Positions 10,155 to 19,439 of a stretch of DNA of 27,407 bases are shown here, piece by piece (the stretch's first letter is position 1; each line of letters begins with the position of its first letter). The notes beneath the pieces are model-generated. The model was not told where the DNA came from, searched no databases, and worked only from the letters and a program-made list of their open reading frames with translations. Made by a program: the position numbers and the translations under genes. Source of the DNA: Rhizophagus sp. LPA8_4_AMF. Taxonomy: Eukaryota > Glomeromycota > Glomeromycetes > Glomerales > Glomeraceae. The DNA lies in contig JADRCO010000729.1 of NCBI GenBank assembly GCA_021464525.1, positions 1 through 27,407 of the forward strand, given 5' to 3'.

Positions 10155-11000
10155 GTCTGTAATTATGTATATCAATCAAACCACCTGATTTATTTAACAA
10201 CACAAATGTTATTATTATTATTTAGGTGACATTTTTTTATTAAATAATTCAAAAGGTTACGATCAAGTTCGTTATATAATTTTTTTTTTATCAGAATATT
10301 TTTAATATTAGAAAAAACTCAATGCATTTTTTATTTATTTATTTTAGCATCAAGAATTACAAAGTAAAAATATGGTAATTACGGTTTTTTTTTTTAAAAA
10401 AAAAGGTTTTTCATACTTACCACGTAAACTATTTTTTTTTTTTTTAGTTATTACAAAATAATTCGGAAATTAATTTTTGATCAACGCATTCAAAATACAA
10501 GATTCTCCGTTTCAATAATTAATTATATATATATTTTTTTCAATTCAAAATTTTTTTCATATTATTTTCAGACTGATAATTCTCATAATCAATACGATCA
10601 AAATGAATAGCCTGTTGCATTATCTGTAATATATAATATTTTTTATCGTAAAGAAGGATGATAATTTCCAACAAATTTATATATGTATATTATTTTATAG
10701 TCTCATATGCCACAAATATCATCAGTCAATGAAATGTATCCTCATCATAACATGAGATAATAATATATCATTTGTGATATCTCGTCATCTAATAATATCT
10801 TGAGTCTGTTTGTATGTTACACTTCGAGACGCTGCTGTTATAGTATAATGAATTCAAACTACAACATATTAATTAGAAATGGCGCAGCGAACATTATCGG
10901 CGTTCGTATTTCATTATATATACTCAAATAAAACGTTTGCTGCGCATGGTTTGTTTGGTGTACAGAAAATTTAAAAATTATTGAGCATACCGGATTAAAA
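10155..11000. other. AT-rich intergenic stretch with homopolymer runs
   Basis: There are long T and A runs at 10,384-10,405 and 10,430-10,446, with no coding signal. Nothing else is supported. Confidence 0.5.
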
Positions 11001-11065
11001 CATGTAATTAAAAGTTTGTGGATCCTCGAAAGAGATTAGAGAATATGAAGGAGTAGATACTTGTA

Positions 11066-11227
11066 ATGATGTCATCGATAAAAGATCTGGAGATGGAAAT
11101 GGGCTTTCCAAAACCATTTGTGAAGGTTGATCCACAAGGCTTTGAGACTCTCGATAAGATTTCTTCTGGGGCATCCACCTTTGATTTATTATGTATGTTG
11201 AAAAAATACATCAAAGTTCGCAATTAA
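11066..11227 (+). pseudogene. Short coding-like fragment, unknown protein (53 codons)
   Basis: From ATG at 11,066 the plus strand encodes 53 residues including 'MEMGFPKPFVKVDPQGFETL' and 'DKISSGASTFDLLCML', with a balanced composition unlike the surrounding random frames. It ends at a TAA at 11,225-11,227. A second coding-like piece ('NIFALDFQEGPVKEIETYKP') follows in the plus strand near 11,343-11,455 directly after an AACAG that could be a 3' splice site, so these may be two exons of a decayed gene. I do not recognise the protein. A minus-strand frame over the same bases looks like a shadow. Confidence 0.35.
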
Positions 11228-11342
11228 AAAATTTGTTGAAAATTCTAATAAAGAAGCCATTATTAATGAGATATGTTACTAATACAATTTTAAAATACAA
11301 TTTGATATTGTTTATTTAAATAAATTTTTAAATTCGTTAACA

Positions 11343-11456
11343 GATATTCAACTATTATACATGCCACAATATTTTCGCACTGGATTTCCAAGAAGGGCCA
11401 GTAAAAGAGATAGAAACTTATAAGCCACCAAGTAGAAAGTATATATGATACCTCAT
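11343..11456 (+). pseudogene. Coding-like fragment downstream of a possible splice acceptor
   Basis: The plus strand reads 'IFNYYTCHNIFALDFQEGPV' then 'KEIETYKPPSRKYI' to a TGA. It starts just after GTTAACAG. It is probably another exon of the fragment at 11,066-11,227. Family unknown. Confidence 0.3.
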
Positions 11457-11689
11457 CTTTTTGTTCTTCAATATTCATATTAAAGGATAAACAATGTTCA
11501 ATAAAGGTAATTTTTTAGTATTGTCATTATAAAATTATTTGTACAAATTACCTACTTTAATCTTTTTTATAGTTGTAGCTAAAATCTTGTCAAGCGTCTT
11601 GGAAAAGGTGATAATCCACAGTTGATATTTTTAATGTTCAGTATATATTAAAAACTAAAGCTAGTGGAATCTCTACCAATTTTTAAAAG

Positions 11690-13210
11690 ATGTTAAAGCA
11701 AATGAAGTTATTTTATCTGTGCTCTCCAAAATTAATGAGGATCCGACGCTTGTAATCATCCAGTTGACGCCGGTGCTTTTTGTGATTTAGAACTTACAAT
11801 TGGAGAAAAACCAAACACTACAATTTTTTCGTTTACATTCAGTAATCTTAAAAATTCGTACAACTTATTTTAAAGAAATATTATCTAGCGATAAAATCAT
11901 AAAATAGAAAAAAGAGAATAACATTTTTAAATTTATGGAACTTCAACGTTTTTACAAATGCCAACAATAGCAGAGATAATGACCTGTCCCATACTCTTAA
12001 AAGTCTTATTGAATTTATTAAACGTTCCAAAGGTCAATTGTCGTACTGTATTCATGTTTGAATCTGAAAGTGACTTATATGAATGTATACACAATTTCCA
12101 GTGTGGTAAGTGTGAGAAAATTTTACCGTAAATAAACACATTTCAGCCATTTTATGAATATTAAGTCAATAAAAAAAAAATTTTTTTTTGAGATATCTTA
12201 TGAATATCTCTCAATACATAATATAATAAAAAAAAAAATTGTCTTCAAAAATGAAAGTAGAGAGAAAGTTAAAACGGATTGAAATTGATCCGGCGGATCG
12301 GATGAAAAATCAATCCGTTTTTATTTTCTCTTTTTTTTTTGTATTAAATAGTAATTTTTTAAACTACTAGACTGTGCATTGTGATACAGTCTTATAATAT
12401 ATAAAAAAAATTCTAATCTTTATCAATTAAAATCCAAGTATAATTGCCAAAATGTGCCCTTTCGAATCCATCCCGGATCGCAACTCTAGACTCCCGCAGG
12501 AAATTTGAGATGCAAGACGTTACGTTTTCAGTAATTACAATTATAGATTGGTGACGAATGGTACTTATGATATCTCTCCCGAATTTTCACTCAACTGGTC
12601 ATAAATCTCTAATTTTTTGTCACCGCTACGGTGCTGCTAATTTCTTATTGTATTTTTCACAAAAAAATACACTTGCATCATTACAGTATTAATTTCACTA
12701 GTATTTGTTCTTTCTCATTGATAATAAGGGTGGAACCACATGTTTAAATATAGGATCACAAGAGGTTTTTAATGCTGAAAATATAATTGCTGTTGCAGGA
12801 ACTAAGCAACATCAAATTTAATCTATTAACGAAATAAATTCTATGCTATTTGAGAATGACAAGCGTAAATTCTACATTATATCACTATATTCTCTTTCGT
12901 CCCTTACATATGCACTATAAAAATATTCCTTCAGTTTAATTGATCTTATACTTATTTATTTGAACTCCCTCAAAGTCAGTATTTCAGGTATTACTCAGAA
13001 ATTGCCTATAGATCAAAGTTGGAATGTTTCCTTTAAAGGAGAATTATGGGAAGTTATTCAAGAGCTTAGAATTTTAGAAGAAATCGAATTAACGAATTCA
13101 ATTTATCGATTTAGATGAACATTATTTCAACCTAGTTAATTTTGATGAAAATTTAGATTATATCAAGGAATCAATCATGTTATTAATTGGTCTCAATATT
13201 ACTTGTTGAA
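11690..13210 (+). pseudogene. Scattered coding relics in several frames
   Basis: Several plus-strand pieces look like eroded protein sequence: 'DVKANEVILSVLSKINEDPT' (about 11,700-11,760), 'VDAGAFCDLELTIGEKPNTT' (about 11,763-11,825), 'SNYNYRLVTNGTYDISPEFS' (about 12,530-12,590), 'GGTTCLNIGSQEVFNAENII' (about 12,730-12,790), and 'GITQKLPIDQSWNVSFKGEL' followed by 'WEVIQELRILEEIELTNSIY' (about 12,990-13,110). They are separated by stops and frameshifts and do not assemble into one frame. The second is faintly like the start of a BTB domain, but too short to claim. Whether they come from one gene or several cannot be told. Confidence 0.35.
12261..12331. repeat. Imperfect inverted repeat, 22-bp arms
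   Basis: AGAGAAAGTTAAAACGGATTGA... (12,261-12,282) pairs with 12,310-12,331 with about three mismatches, and the loop contains the smaller palindrome GATCCGGCGGATC. It could be a hairpin RNA, a remnant of a small inverted-repeat element, or chance. A nearby 7-bp perfect stem lies at 12,369-12,392. Confidence 0.45.
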
Positions 13211-14030
13211 ATGGAAAAGATGTTAAGCGGTTAGGTTCTCGTTAAACTATGTATTGTGAGTTACCGTAGTTGACACAATATCAGGAGCCTTAAATAATAA
13301 ATTTTTTTTTAGAAATTTTTATAAATAGATTAATATATATATTTTTTACAATATTTTATTTTTTAAATGTAACAAATATAAGTTATATAACAGCATAGAA
13401 TTATTTTTTTAGTAAGAATAAGCACTTTTCATTAAATATTATAAGAATAAAAGTATTTCATTTTCGTTAAGTTGATTTCTATTGTGTACAGTTAATAAAA
13501 AGCGTTCACAACTTTATAGAAAGTTTTTAAATTCCGTTAGGTTGTTGGCTTGTTGCTTATAATTAGTATAAGCAAAATTTGAAGTCGTTCTTATTGAACG
13601 ATGACTTTTAAATAAAAAATGTACGGACTGGTAAGAAAAAAAATGAAAATAGGAACAGTGCCGCCTAGTTTGTCAAGGTTTTTGGCTATTTAAGGCCTTC
13701 AAAAGAATTGATTTCTGCAAATTATTATGAAAATGGAATGGAAATGGGAAGTGTAGTCCAATCTCAGTTGAACTAAAGAGAAAAAGTTGAAAGGGGATAC
13801 ATAACTATAATTTTAATACCTGTTATCACATTTGCCCAAGCGATCGTTATTAAGTCCTAGGTGCTGTTTAAGGGTAGCCAGCCATTCGTGTAGAACTATA
13901 TAGTCCTTCGTTACACTTCGGACTAATTTTATGTACTGTATGATTTAATTATAATATTAATTTTTATTAATTTTATTCAAAATTGAATATAGCCTTTGAA
14001 AGATATTATTACAATTAATGTATTTCAATG
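13211..14030. other. AT-rich stretch without genes
   Basis: No coding sequence is recognised. At about 13,655-13,685 the string 'GCCGCCTAGTTTGTCAAGG' resembles the end of the Tc1-like element at 2,800-2,830, but no partner end was found. At 13,900-13,925 there is a short hairpin (TAGTCC...GGACTA). Confidence 0.4.
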
Positions 14031-14055
14031 GGGCAGTTCCGCAAGTGTCCATCTG

Positions 14056-14202
14056 TTGTAGACCAAACGTGCATTTGTCCCAAACCCGCACATCGGCTTA
14101 AATTAGAAGATCGTCGCTGGTACAGTCTTAAGGCATTATTAAAATGGGCTTCTAATTTAGGCCGATGTGCAGGTTTGGGACAAATGCACGTTTGGTCTAC
14201 AA
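14056..14202. repeat. Foldback (hairpin) repeat with 54-bp arms
   Basis: The left arm (14,056-14,109) and right arm (14,149-14,202) are reverse complements with only two mismatches in 54, separated by a 39-nt loop. The arms start TTGTAGACCAAACGTGCATT and are much more GC-rich than the neighbourhood. Because of the symmetry both strands carry open frames with the peptide 'GRCAGLGQMHVWST', which are artefacts of the repeat. I recall this peptide from many short predicted Rhizophagus proteins, suggesting a high-copy repeat. No target duplication was identified. Confidence 0.85.
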
Positions 14203-14269
14203 TATCCAAATTCAAATTTAGACAATTTCTTCATTTAATGCAAAGATAGACTGACGGACGTGATTTATT

Positions 14270-14553
14270 CCGGACTGGTTTTAAACCAGTTTATGCTCAA
14301 ACCGATATAGTTAGCTAAAACTAGTTAGTTTACTAGTTTAATAATTAAATGATACAGTAGCATGTCATTTTAGAAAAAAATAGCTAGTTTATTTAACAGT
14401 TAAACTTTTTTGAAAGTAATTAATAATATTGTAATTTATGCTCCAAATTAGAAAATTAATAGTCTAAACTAGGTCTTAATCCTGTTTCATCTAATTCGAG
14501 ACCTGAAACTAGTAGTTTGAAGCATAAACCGAACTAGTCGAACCATTTAACAT
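14270..14553. repeat. Imperfect inverted-repeat element (possible MITE)
   Basis: The left end 'GGTTTTAAACCAGTTTATGC' (14,277-14,296) is matched in reverse near 14,517-14,550 by 'GCATAAACCGAACTAG' and 'CGAACC', roughly three quarters identical. The interior holds repeated 'ACTAGTT' words. No clear target duplication was seen. Confidence 0.35.
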
Positions 14554-15043
14554 TAATGACAAACCTAGAATAGCCATTAATAAAATAAATATATTTCAAT
14601 TTTCAATAGTCGCTAAACAAATTTTATTTATACAATATTTGCAAATTTTTTCTGGATTTTTTTCCTGGATTGCCGGATCAGTCGGATCAATAAGTTCAAT
14701 AAGTTATTGTACAGGGTGATTTAAAATAAAAAAGACCTATTAACTTAACATTTTCGTATAGATTTACTACGCCTATAATTTATTTAACCCAAAAAATGTT
14801 AGGAACTTAAACTGCTACAACGCAACAGTCTATTTTGATCGTACCATTTATTTAATTTTAAATTGGTTTAAACCTTCGAAACCGGAAATACTTCCTCATT
14901 TTATTTATTTTTTTTTTTGCGCCTTTTTCAGTTCGCTATGTCATCATAGATTATATTTGATGAACAAACAACATTTCGCTATATATACAACCTGTTAAAG
15001 AACTTGATGATTTTAATATCCTTAAATTAGTTAATTAGAAAAT

Positions 15044-15202
15044 AATAATATAAAAATGAATATAAAGAGCTCACTTCCCAGTTCCCACCAGAGTCTTAGT
15101 TCATAAAAAAGATACAACAGCAATAGAAGTATAGAACTTTTCCATAGAAAATCAATTTATAAACTCTATTAACAAATGGATAATAATTTCACGTATTATT
15201 AA
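15044..15202 (+). pseudogene. Promoter and start stub of the tandem N-rich family (copy A0)
   Basis: This stretch matches the upstream region of copy A (15,520-15,650), including 'TCACTTCCCAGTTCCCACCA', 'AAAATCAATTTATAAACTCT' and the start context 'ATTAACAAATGGATAATAAT'. After ATG at 15,176 only four family codons remain before the sequence diverges and stops at 15,200-15,202. It is the 5' remnant of a deleted or incompletely duplicated gene copy. Confidence 0.75.
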
Positions 15203-15524
15203 ATTTTTTGGTCTCATCTAAGATAACTAAAAGAGGTTAGACCCAATGGTCTCATGAACGAGTAAAAAAATATATACAGTATACCAGCAGATTATTTGTA
15301 ACACAACTTTTTTATAATAAATAATAATAAACAATTTAACCGTTTTGTTTTTAAATGGACTCCTGCATAAGTAGCAGATAAACAGATTTATTAATAATCA
15401 ATATTACTATATTTATATTATACGTAGTTAAATCGCAAATTCCTACAAAAATTTGGATGTTATCAGTTCAATTTTAAAATGCCAAACACTTGTACTTTAT
15501 ATAAAAATAAATAATATAAAAAAT

Positions 15525-15537
15525 GAATATAAAAGAG
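15525..15537 (+). promoter_or_regulatory. Putative TATA box of copy A
   Basis: GAATATAAAAGAG lies about 100 nt before the start codon of copy A, at the same place as A/T boxes before copies B, C and E. The segment after it (TTCACTTCCCAG) is conserved in A0, A and D. Confidence 0.5.
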
Positions 15538-15635
15538 TTCACTTCCCAGTCCCCACCAGAGCATTAATTCGTAAAAAAATACAACAGCAAATAGAACTTT
15601 TCCACAGAAAATCAATTTATAAACTCTATTAACAA

Positions 15636-16179
15636 ATGGATAATAATTATAATAATTTCAACTTTATTGATGATAATGACTTACGATCGCCAACGGCTGA
15701 TTCTCAACTAGAAAATCCAAATGTTAATTACAATACTCTTTGCAACTACAATAATAATAGTTGTTCCATGATGAATACCAATACATCTGGTAACGTTACT
15801 ATGTCTTCGCAATCTTATCCTATCGCCTCATCGGAATCTCCCACACCCCTTACCGCAATATACTCAACAACAAATTCAACAAGTTCAACAACCTATTTAT
15901 CAACAAAATACTGAAAGTAACATTCAACAACAATTCTTCAACACTACTCAGCCTATTTCCCTGAATGTACCGCATTTCGTTCAAAATAGTTCTTCACTGT
16001 TCGATGCTTCTCAAATTAACCATTCTGAAATCATTCCATTTGAAATTCCCGGGATCAAAATTATTGTTATACCTACTTTTCCTCCAATGACTAATTCTTC
16101 TCAAACGAATCATTCTGAAATCTTTACATTTGACATTCCTGGATTCAAAGTTATCATTATTACACTTTCTTTTCAATGA
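15636..16179 (+). pseudogene. Copy A of tandem N/S/Q-rich protein family, frameshifted
   Basis: ATG at 15,636 opens a frame of 92 codons beginning 'MDNNYNNFNFIDDNDLRSPT'. Compared with copies B, C and D it has one extra base near 15,833-15,836, so the native frame is lost and a stop follows at 15,914. Reading on in the restored frame shows the rest of the family protein: a Gln-rich stretch 'QYTQQQIQQVQQPIYQQN', then the two C-terminal 30-residue repeats ('NHSEIIPFEIPGIKIIVIPT' and 'NHSEIFTFDIPGFKVIIITL'), ending at TGA 16,177-16,179. Everything apart from that one base looks intact, so this is a young pseudogene, a sequencing error, or a gene now making a truncated 92-residue product. Copy D is its closest relative. 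Function unknown. Confidence 0.75.
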
Positions 16180-16367
16180 TTAATTCCTTTAAAATGAATG
16201 AACCTTTCTGAAAGCTTTAACATTCTCGGGACCTAATATTAATTTGATATGTTACTGAAACTTACAAATATATTGTACGCATTATTATTACCACAGTTAA
16301 TTTTTTTTATTCTTTATTATACTTTTTATTTCATTCTTTTATTATCCTATTTGTAAGATGGTTATCA

Positions 16368-16373
16368 AATAAA
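16368..16373 (+). terminator. Poly(A) signal AATAAA of copy A
   Basis: AATAAAGTATTTGTTAAATC lies about 190 nt after the stop and is conserved in copies B and C. Confidence 0.55.
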
Positions 16374-16594
16374 GTATTTGTTAAATCTAAATCACATTTA
16401 ATATTTATGATATATCGGAGGATTTATCCCCTTTGCGTTAAAACTTAAAAGTGATTCTTAAAAGATTTTTGAATTGACAGAGATTAAATTATGAGTTGAA
16501 TAAAAATCTATGTTTGCGAAACTTATTAAACATAAAATAACCCCATTTCGCTAACAAAAACCATTTCTCACTGATTTTATCATGCCTCATAAAA

Positions 16595-16837
16595 GGCCGG
16601 ACAAACTCGATTTTTCGGTTCTCGTCACTCGGCCGGGTCACTTTTTGTAAACTTCGAAAAATATTTTTTATATTTTTTTACTATAAAATTGACCGGGTGG
16701 ATTTTTTAAAAAAATTGAAAATTTTTTTTATATGTTGTTTGTATTTTTGAAAAATTTTTTATTATAAAAAATAAAAATAAAAACTGGGACCCCGGGTCGA
16801 TTTTAAATTTCAATGTTACGATCGAGTTTGTCCAGCC
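16595..16837. mobile_element. Short TIR element (MITE-like), 243 bp
   Basis: The left end GGCCGGACAAACTCGAT is matched by the reversed right end GGCTGGACAAACTCGAT. Next to the left end lies 'CTCGGCCGGGTCAC', and near the right end 'GGACCCCGGGTCGAT'. The interior is A/T-rich and non-coding. A relative with the same end design lies at 25,496-26,203. No clear target duplication was identified. Confidence 0.65.
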
Positions 16838-16889
16838 AAATAGGTTAATATTATTCCGATCATATTAATTATTAAATCCGCAGCCTTTA

Positions 16890-17290
16890 ACTAACTATTT
16901 TATAAAATGTCGTAAAATGAGATCTCATAGTACCGTCTAAATAAGAGCGACAAGGAAGCGATTGTAAAGTAGCAAAAGATCTGTCATCGTTATAAAAGAA
17001 TGTACAATACATTATCCTAATAAAATCTCCGAGATATATTTTTTTTCTGTCAAATGATTTTTTTTTTTCAAAAACTTTTCCAATTTGTTGTTCACAAGAA
17101 ATAAGAAATGGTTAATTCCATATATAATTCCAAGTTATCGAGTTTAGGCAAAAAAAATCTCATATTTTTGACAAAACATAAATAAAAATCTGTCAATTTA
17201 ATAATTTAAATTGGCAATACGAGTATTTCTATCATTGATTATCACGTCCAAATTAAACATCCATACTTTGTAATAATGCATTGAGGCAAC
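16890..17290. repeat. Intergenic block shared with the region after copy D
   Basis: Segments such as 'AAGTAGCAAAAGAT', 'ACATTATCCTAATAAAATCT' and 'ATCACGTCCAAATTAAACAT' recur in the same order at about 26,500-26,850. This shows that the A-to-B and D-to-E intervals descend from one duplicated module. Confidence 0.75.
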
Positions 17291-17299
17291 TTCTCTATA

Positions 17300-18090
17300 G
17301 TCTTTAACTATGTTACATTTTACCAACGCAATGCGTCTATAACGTATTAATTGGCGTGACAAATAGAAGCCGTTAAACTTACGAGGGTTTTTATTTAAAG
17401 TATATCACGGGCCATAGTATTCCAAGACAATTAAGAGCTACATAAAACGTCTCAAAGACCAGTGACACCGGAAGAGGTAATTTTTTGAGATTCTATTTAA
17501 AATAATTACGATAATGTATTTTCATTTTATTCTAATTAAATAAGGGAATTGGCCCGGGTATCTTACCGGAGATTTGAGCCTGTACCCGGAAATATACATA
17601 GGGGCATATCACCTTTCAAAGATTATTCAAGGCGTAAAAGACGTATGACTTGAAAATTCTTTCCTTTTTAATGAATTAAATGAAGATTCTTTAAAAAAAT
17701 TTCCGCATGCATTTAATTTAATCTTGCAGGGTACAAGAATTTATATTGTGTAATATATTTTACATTACAATTCCTAGTATTACATCCTGGTTATTTTAAA
17801 TTGCGACCACCAAATCTAATCAAATAAATAAAAACAAAGTAATTAGTTAAACACCCCAATTTTAAATAGTTCATGTTATCATAAAAAATATATATGTCAA
17901 ATAGGTAATTCTATCAACTTTATTTGCTATCGAAGAATATTCGGTAAAATATTATTCCGGCAAATATGTTTAAAACTTTTTTTTTTATTTATTGAGCAGT
18001 ACATATATTAAAAGTATTAATTAAATTTTTTTTAATACAAAAATAATAATTACGCCTAATCTTTATTGTCTTTCTTTGTGATATAATGGA
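17300..18090. other. Non-coding spacer between copies A and B
   Basis: No gene is recognised at 17,300-17,920. From about 17,929 to 18,062 ('GAATATTCGGTA', 'AAAGTATTAATTAAA', 'TACAAAAATAATAATT') the sequence matches blocks upstream of copy C (21,843-21,960) and copy E (26,955-27,040), so it belongs to the upstream part of the type-2 repeat unit. Confidence 0.55.
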
Positions 18091-18092
18091 TA

Positions 18093-18347
18093 ATGTATAA
18101 AAACCATAACTTTTGGATCTTTATAATAAAAATTTTGATGAAGATAAAAGATGATATCTCCGCGAAAGGAATATCCAATAGATTGGAAAAAGAATTTCAT
18201 TCAAAGCCAGTGTTCAAAATTGGATGTACGGAATGTGCGCTCTCACAAGCTATGGTTAATAGTAGTGCATCCAGTAATATGGCGCACATCATCTATAAAT
18301 TACTATGTGAACACTGCATTCCAACTAAACAGATTTATCCCTATTAG
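18093..18347 (+). CDS. Possible small ORF with two CxxC pairs, doubtful
   Basis: An 84-codon frame lies in the upstream region of copy B, in sequence that copies C and E lack at the same place. It contains 'IGCTECALSQAMV' and later 'KLLCEHCIPT', giving two CxxC pairs 26 residues apart, which is compatible with a small zinc-binding fold. Composition between 18,130 and 18,315 is less AT-rich than the flanks, suggesting inserted coding DNA. No family is recognised, and the last codons run into a repeat that also occurs 3' of it. It may equally be a fragment of a larger gene or a chance frame. Confidence 0.2.
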   Translation: MYKNHNFWIFIIKILMKIKDDISAKGISNRLEKEFHSKPVFKIGCTECALSQAMVNSSASSNMAHIIYKLLCEHCIPTKQIYPY

Positions 18348-18484
18348 GTAAAGTATGGCAAAATTTGGGGGTTCAGATTTGGGGTTTGAAGTTTGTGGAG
18401 AGCATTCCAACTAAACAGAGTTTCAAGAAATTTATCCGTATCCGGTAATATTTTGTAGGTTCAGATTTGGGGTTTGATGTTTGT
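18317..18484 (+). repeat. Two-copy direct repeat upstream of copy B
   Basis: CATTCCAACTAAACAGA starts both halves (18,317-18,396 and 18,403-18,484) and both end with 'GGTTCAGATTTGGGGTTTGA' plus 'GTTTGT'. Indels separate them in the middle. Related words ('ACTAAACAGATGTTCAAGGA') precede copy C at 22,010. Confidence 0.65.
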
Positions 18485-18603
18485 CCAATTGTTTTCATTA
18501 TCTACTTATCTACACAGTTTTAATTCGGACTAAGGACAAAATATGCCGATCATAGATTTTGTTTCTATATGTGTACACGCTTGTATTTTATAGTAAAAAA
18601 AAA

Positions 18604-18616
18604 TAATATAAAAAGG
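18604..18616 (+). promoter_or_regulatory. Putative TATA box of copy B
   Basis: TAATATAAAAAGG stands about 90 nt before the start codon, followed by 'TTTTATCTCATC', which is shared with copies C and E at the same distance and may mark the transcription start. Confidence 0.5.
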
Positions 18617-18701
18617 TTTGTTTTATCTCATCGCAACTAAGAAGATATTTTAATTCATAAATAATATATAACAACAACATAATTTGTCAACTCTATTAAA
18701 A

Positions 18702-19232
18702 ATGGATAATAATAACTTTATTAATAATGGATTTAATAGTAATTTACAATCGAAAACAACTGACAATCGAGTAAAGGATTCAAATATTAATTACCATGAT
18801 GCAAATACTCCTTGCAATTACAATAACGGATATCCCATGATGAACGGTTGTGTATTCCCAACATCTTACACCAATACACCTGCTTACACCGATACACCTG
18901 CCAACGGTATTATTTCTGATTTGTCTCAATCTTATCCTACCTCCTCATCAAATCTCCCACATCCTCCACCATACGTTTCGCAATACGACGGCCAGAATGC
19001 AGCGCAATTCACTCAAAACAATTCTTTACTATTTAACTCACTCAATATGACTAATTCTTCTCAACTTAACCACTCTGAAATCTTTACGTTTGAAATTCCC
19101 GGGATCAAAATTATCGTTATACCTACTTTTCCTCCAATGACTAATTCTTCTCAAACGAATAATTCTGAAATATTCACATTTGACATTCCTGGTCCAAAGT
19201 TATCATTATCACACTTTTTTTCCAATTATTAA
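18702..19232 (+). CDS. Copy B of tandem N/S/T/Q-rich protein family, 176 aa
   Basis: The start is the ATG at 18,702, because the context CTATTAAAAATGGATAATAA and the first residues 'MDNNNFINNGFNSNLQSKTT' match copies C, A and D; the few extra codons open upstream have no ATG. The N-terminal two thirds are rich in Asn, Ser, Thr, Pro and Tyr and look disordered. The C-terminus holds two tandem 30-residue repeats ('MTNSSQLNHSEIFTFEIPGI' and 'MTNSSQTNNSEIFTFDIPG'). Relative to copy C one G is missing near 19,192, so the last 12 residues are replaced by 'PKLSLSHFFSNY', with nearly the same length. No signal peptide, membrane segment or known domain is visible, so location and role are unknown. An AATAAA follows at 19,411. 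Confidence 0.75.
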   Translation: MDNNNFINNGFNSNLQSKTTDNRVKDSNINYHDANTPCNYNNGYPMMNGCVFPTSYTNTPAYTDTPANGIISDLSQSYPTSSSNLPHPPPYVSQYDGQNAAQFTQNNSLLFNSLNMTNSSQLNHSEIFTFEIPGIKIIVIPTFPPMTNSSQTNNSEIFTFDIPGPKLSLSHFFSNY

Positions 19233-19410
19233 TTCCTTTTAAATAAGCCTTTCCGAAATCTTTATATTTAACATTTCTAGGACTTAACTTATTCATTTGA
19301 TATGTTTGCTCACAAAATATATTATATGCATTATTATTATCATAGTTTATTATTATTATTATTATTTATTTCATTATTCCCTATTTGTAAGATGGTATTT
19401 AAACGTTCAA

Positions 19411-19416
19411 AATAAA
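19411..19416 (+). terminator. Poly(A) signal AATAAA of copy B
   Basis: The conserved string AATAAAGTATTTGTTAAATC lies about 180 nt after the stop codon, as in copies A and C. Confidence 0.55.
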
Positions 19417-19439
19417 GTATTTGTTAAATCTAAATCACA

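Noticed and set aside
11763..11870. Possible BTB/POZ domain start in a coding relic
   Set aside because: About 35 residues with weak resemblance; too short and too broken to assign.
13655..13685. Second Tc1-like terminus similar to that at 2,800-2,832
   Set aside because: Similarity is limited to about 20 bases, no inverted partner was found, and there is no clear TA-flanked end.
14015..14249. Two overlapping open frames, one on each strand, as genes
   Set aside because: They are the same sequence read through a foldback repeat, so coding on both strands is an artefact of symmetry.
18684..18701. Extension of copy B six codons upstream of the ATG
   Set aside because: It begins with TTG, not ATG, and the bases belong to the conserved non-coding leader in copies A, C, D and E.
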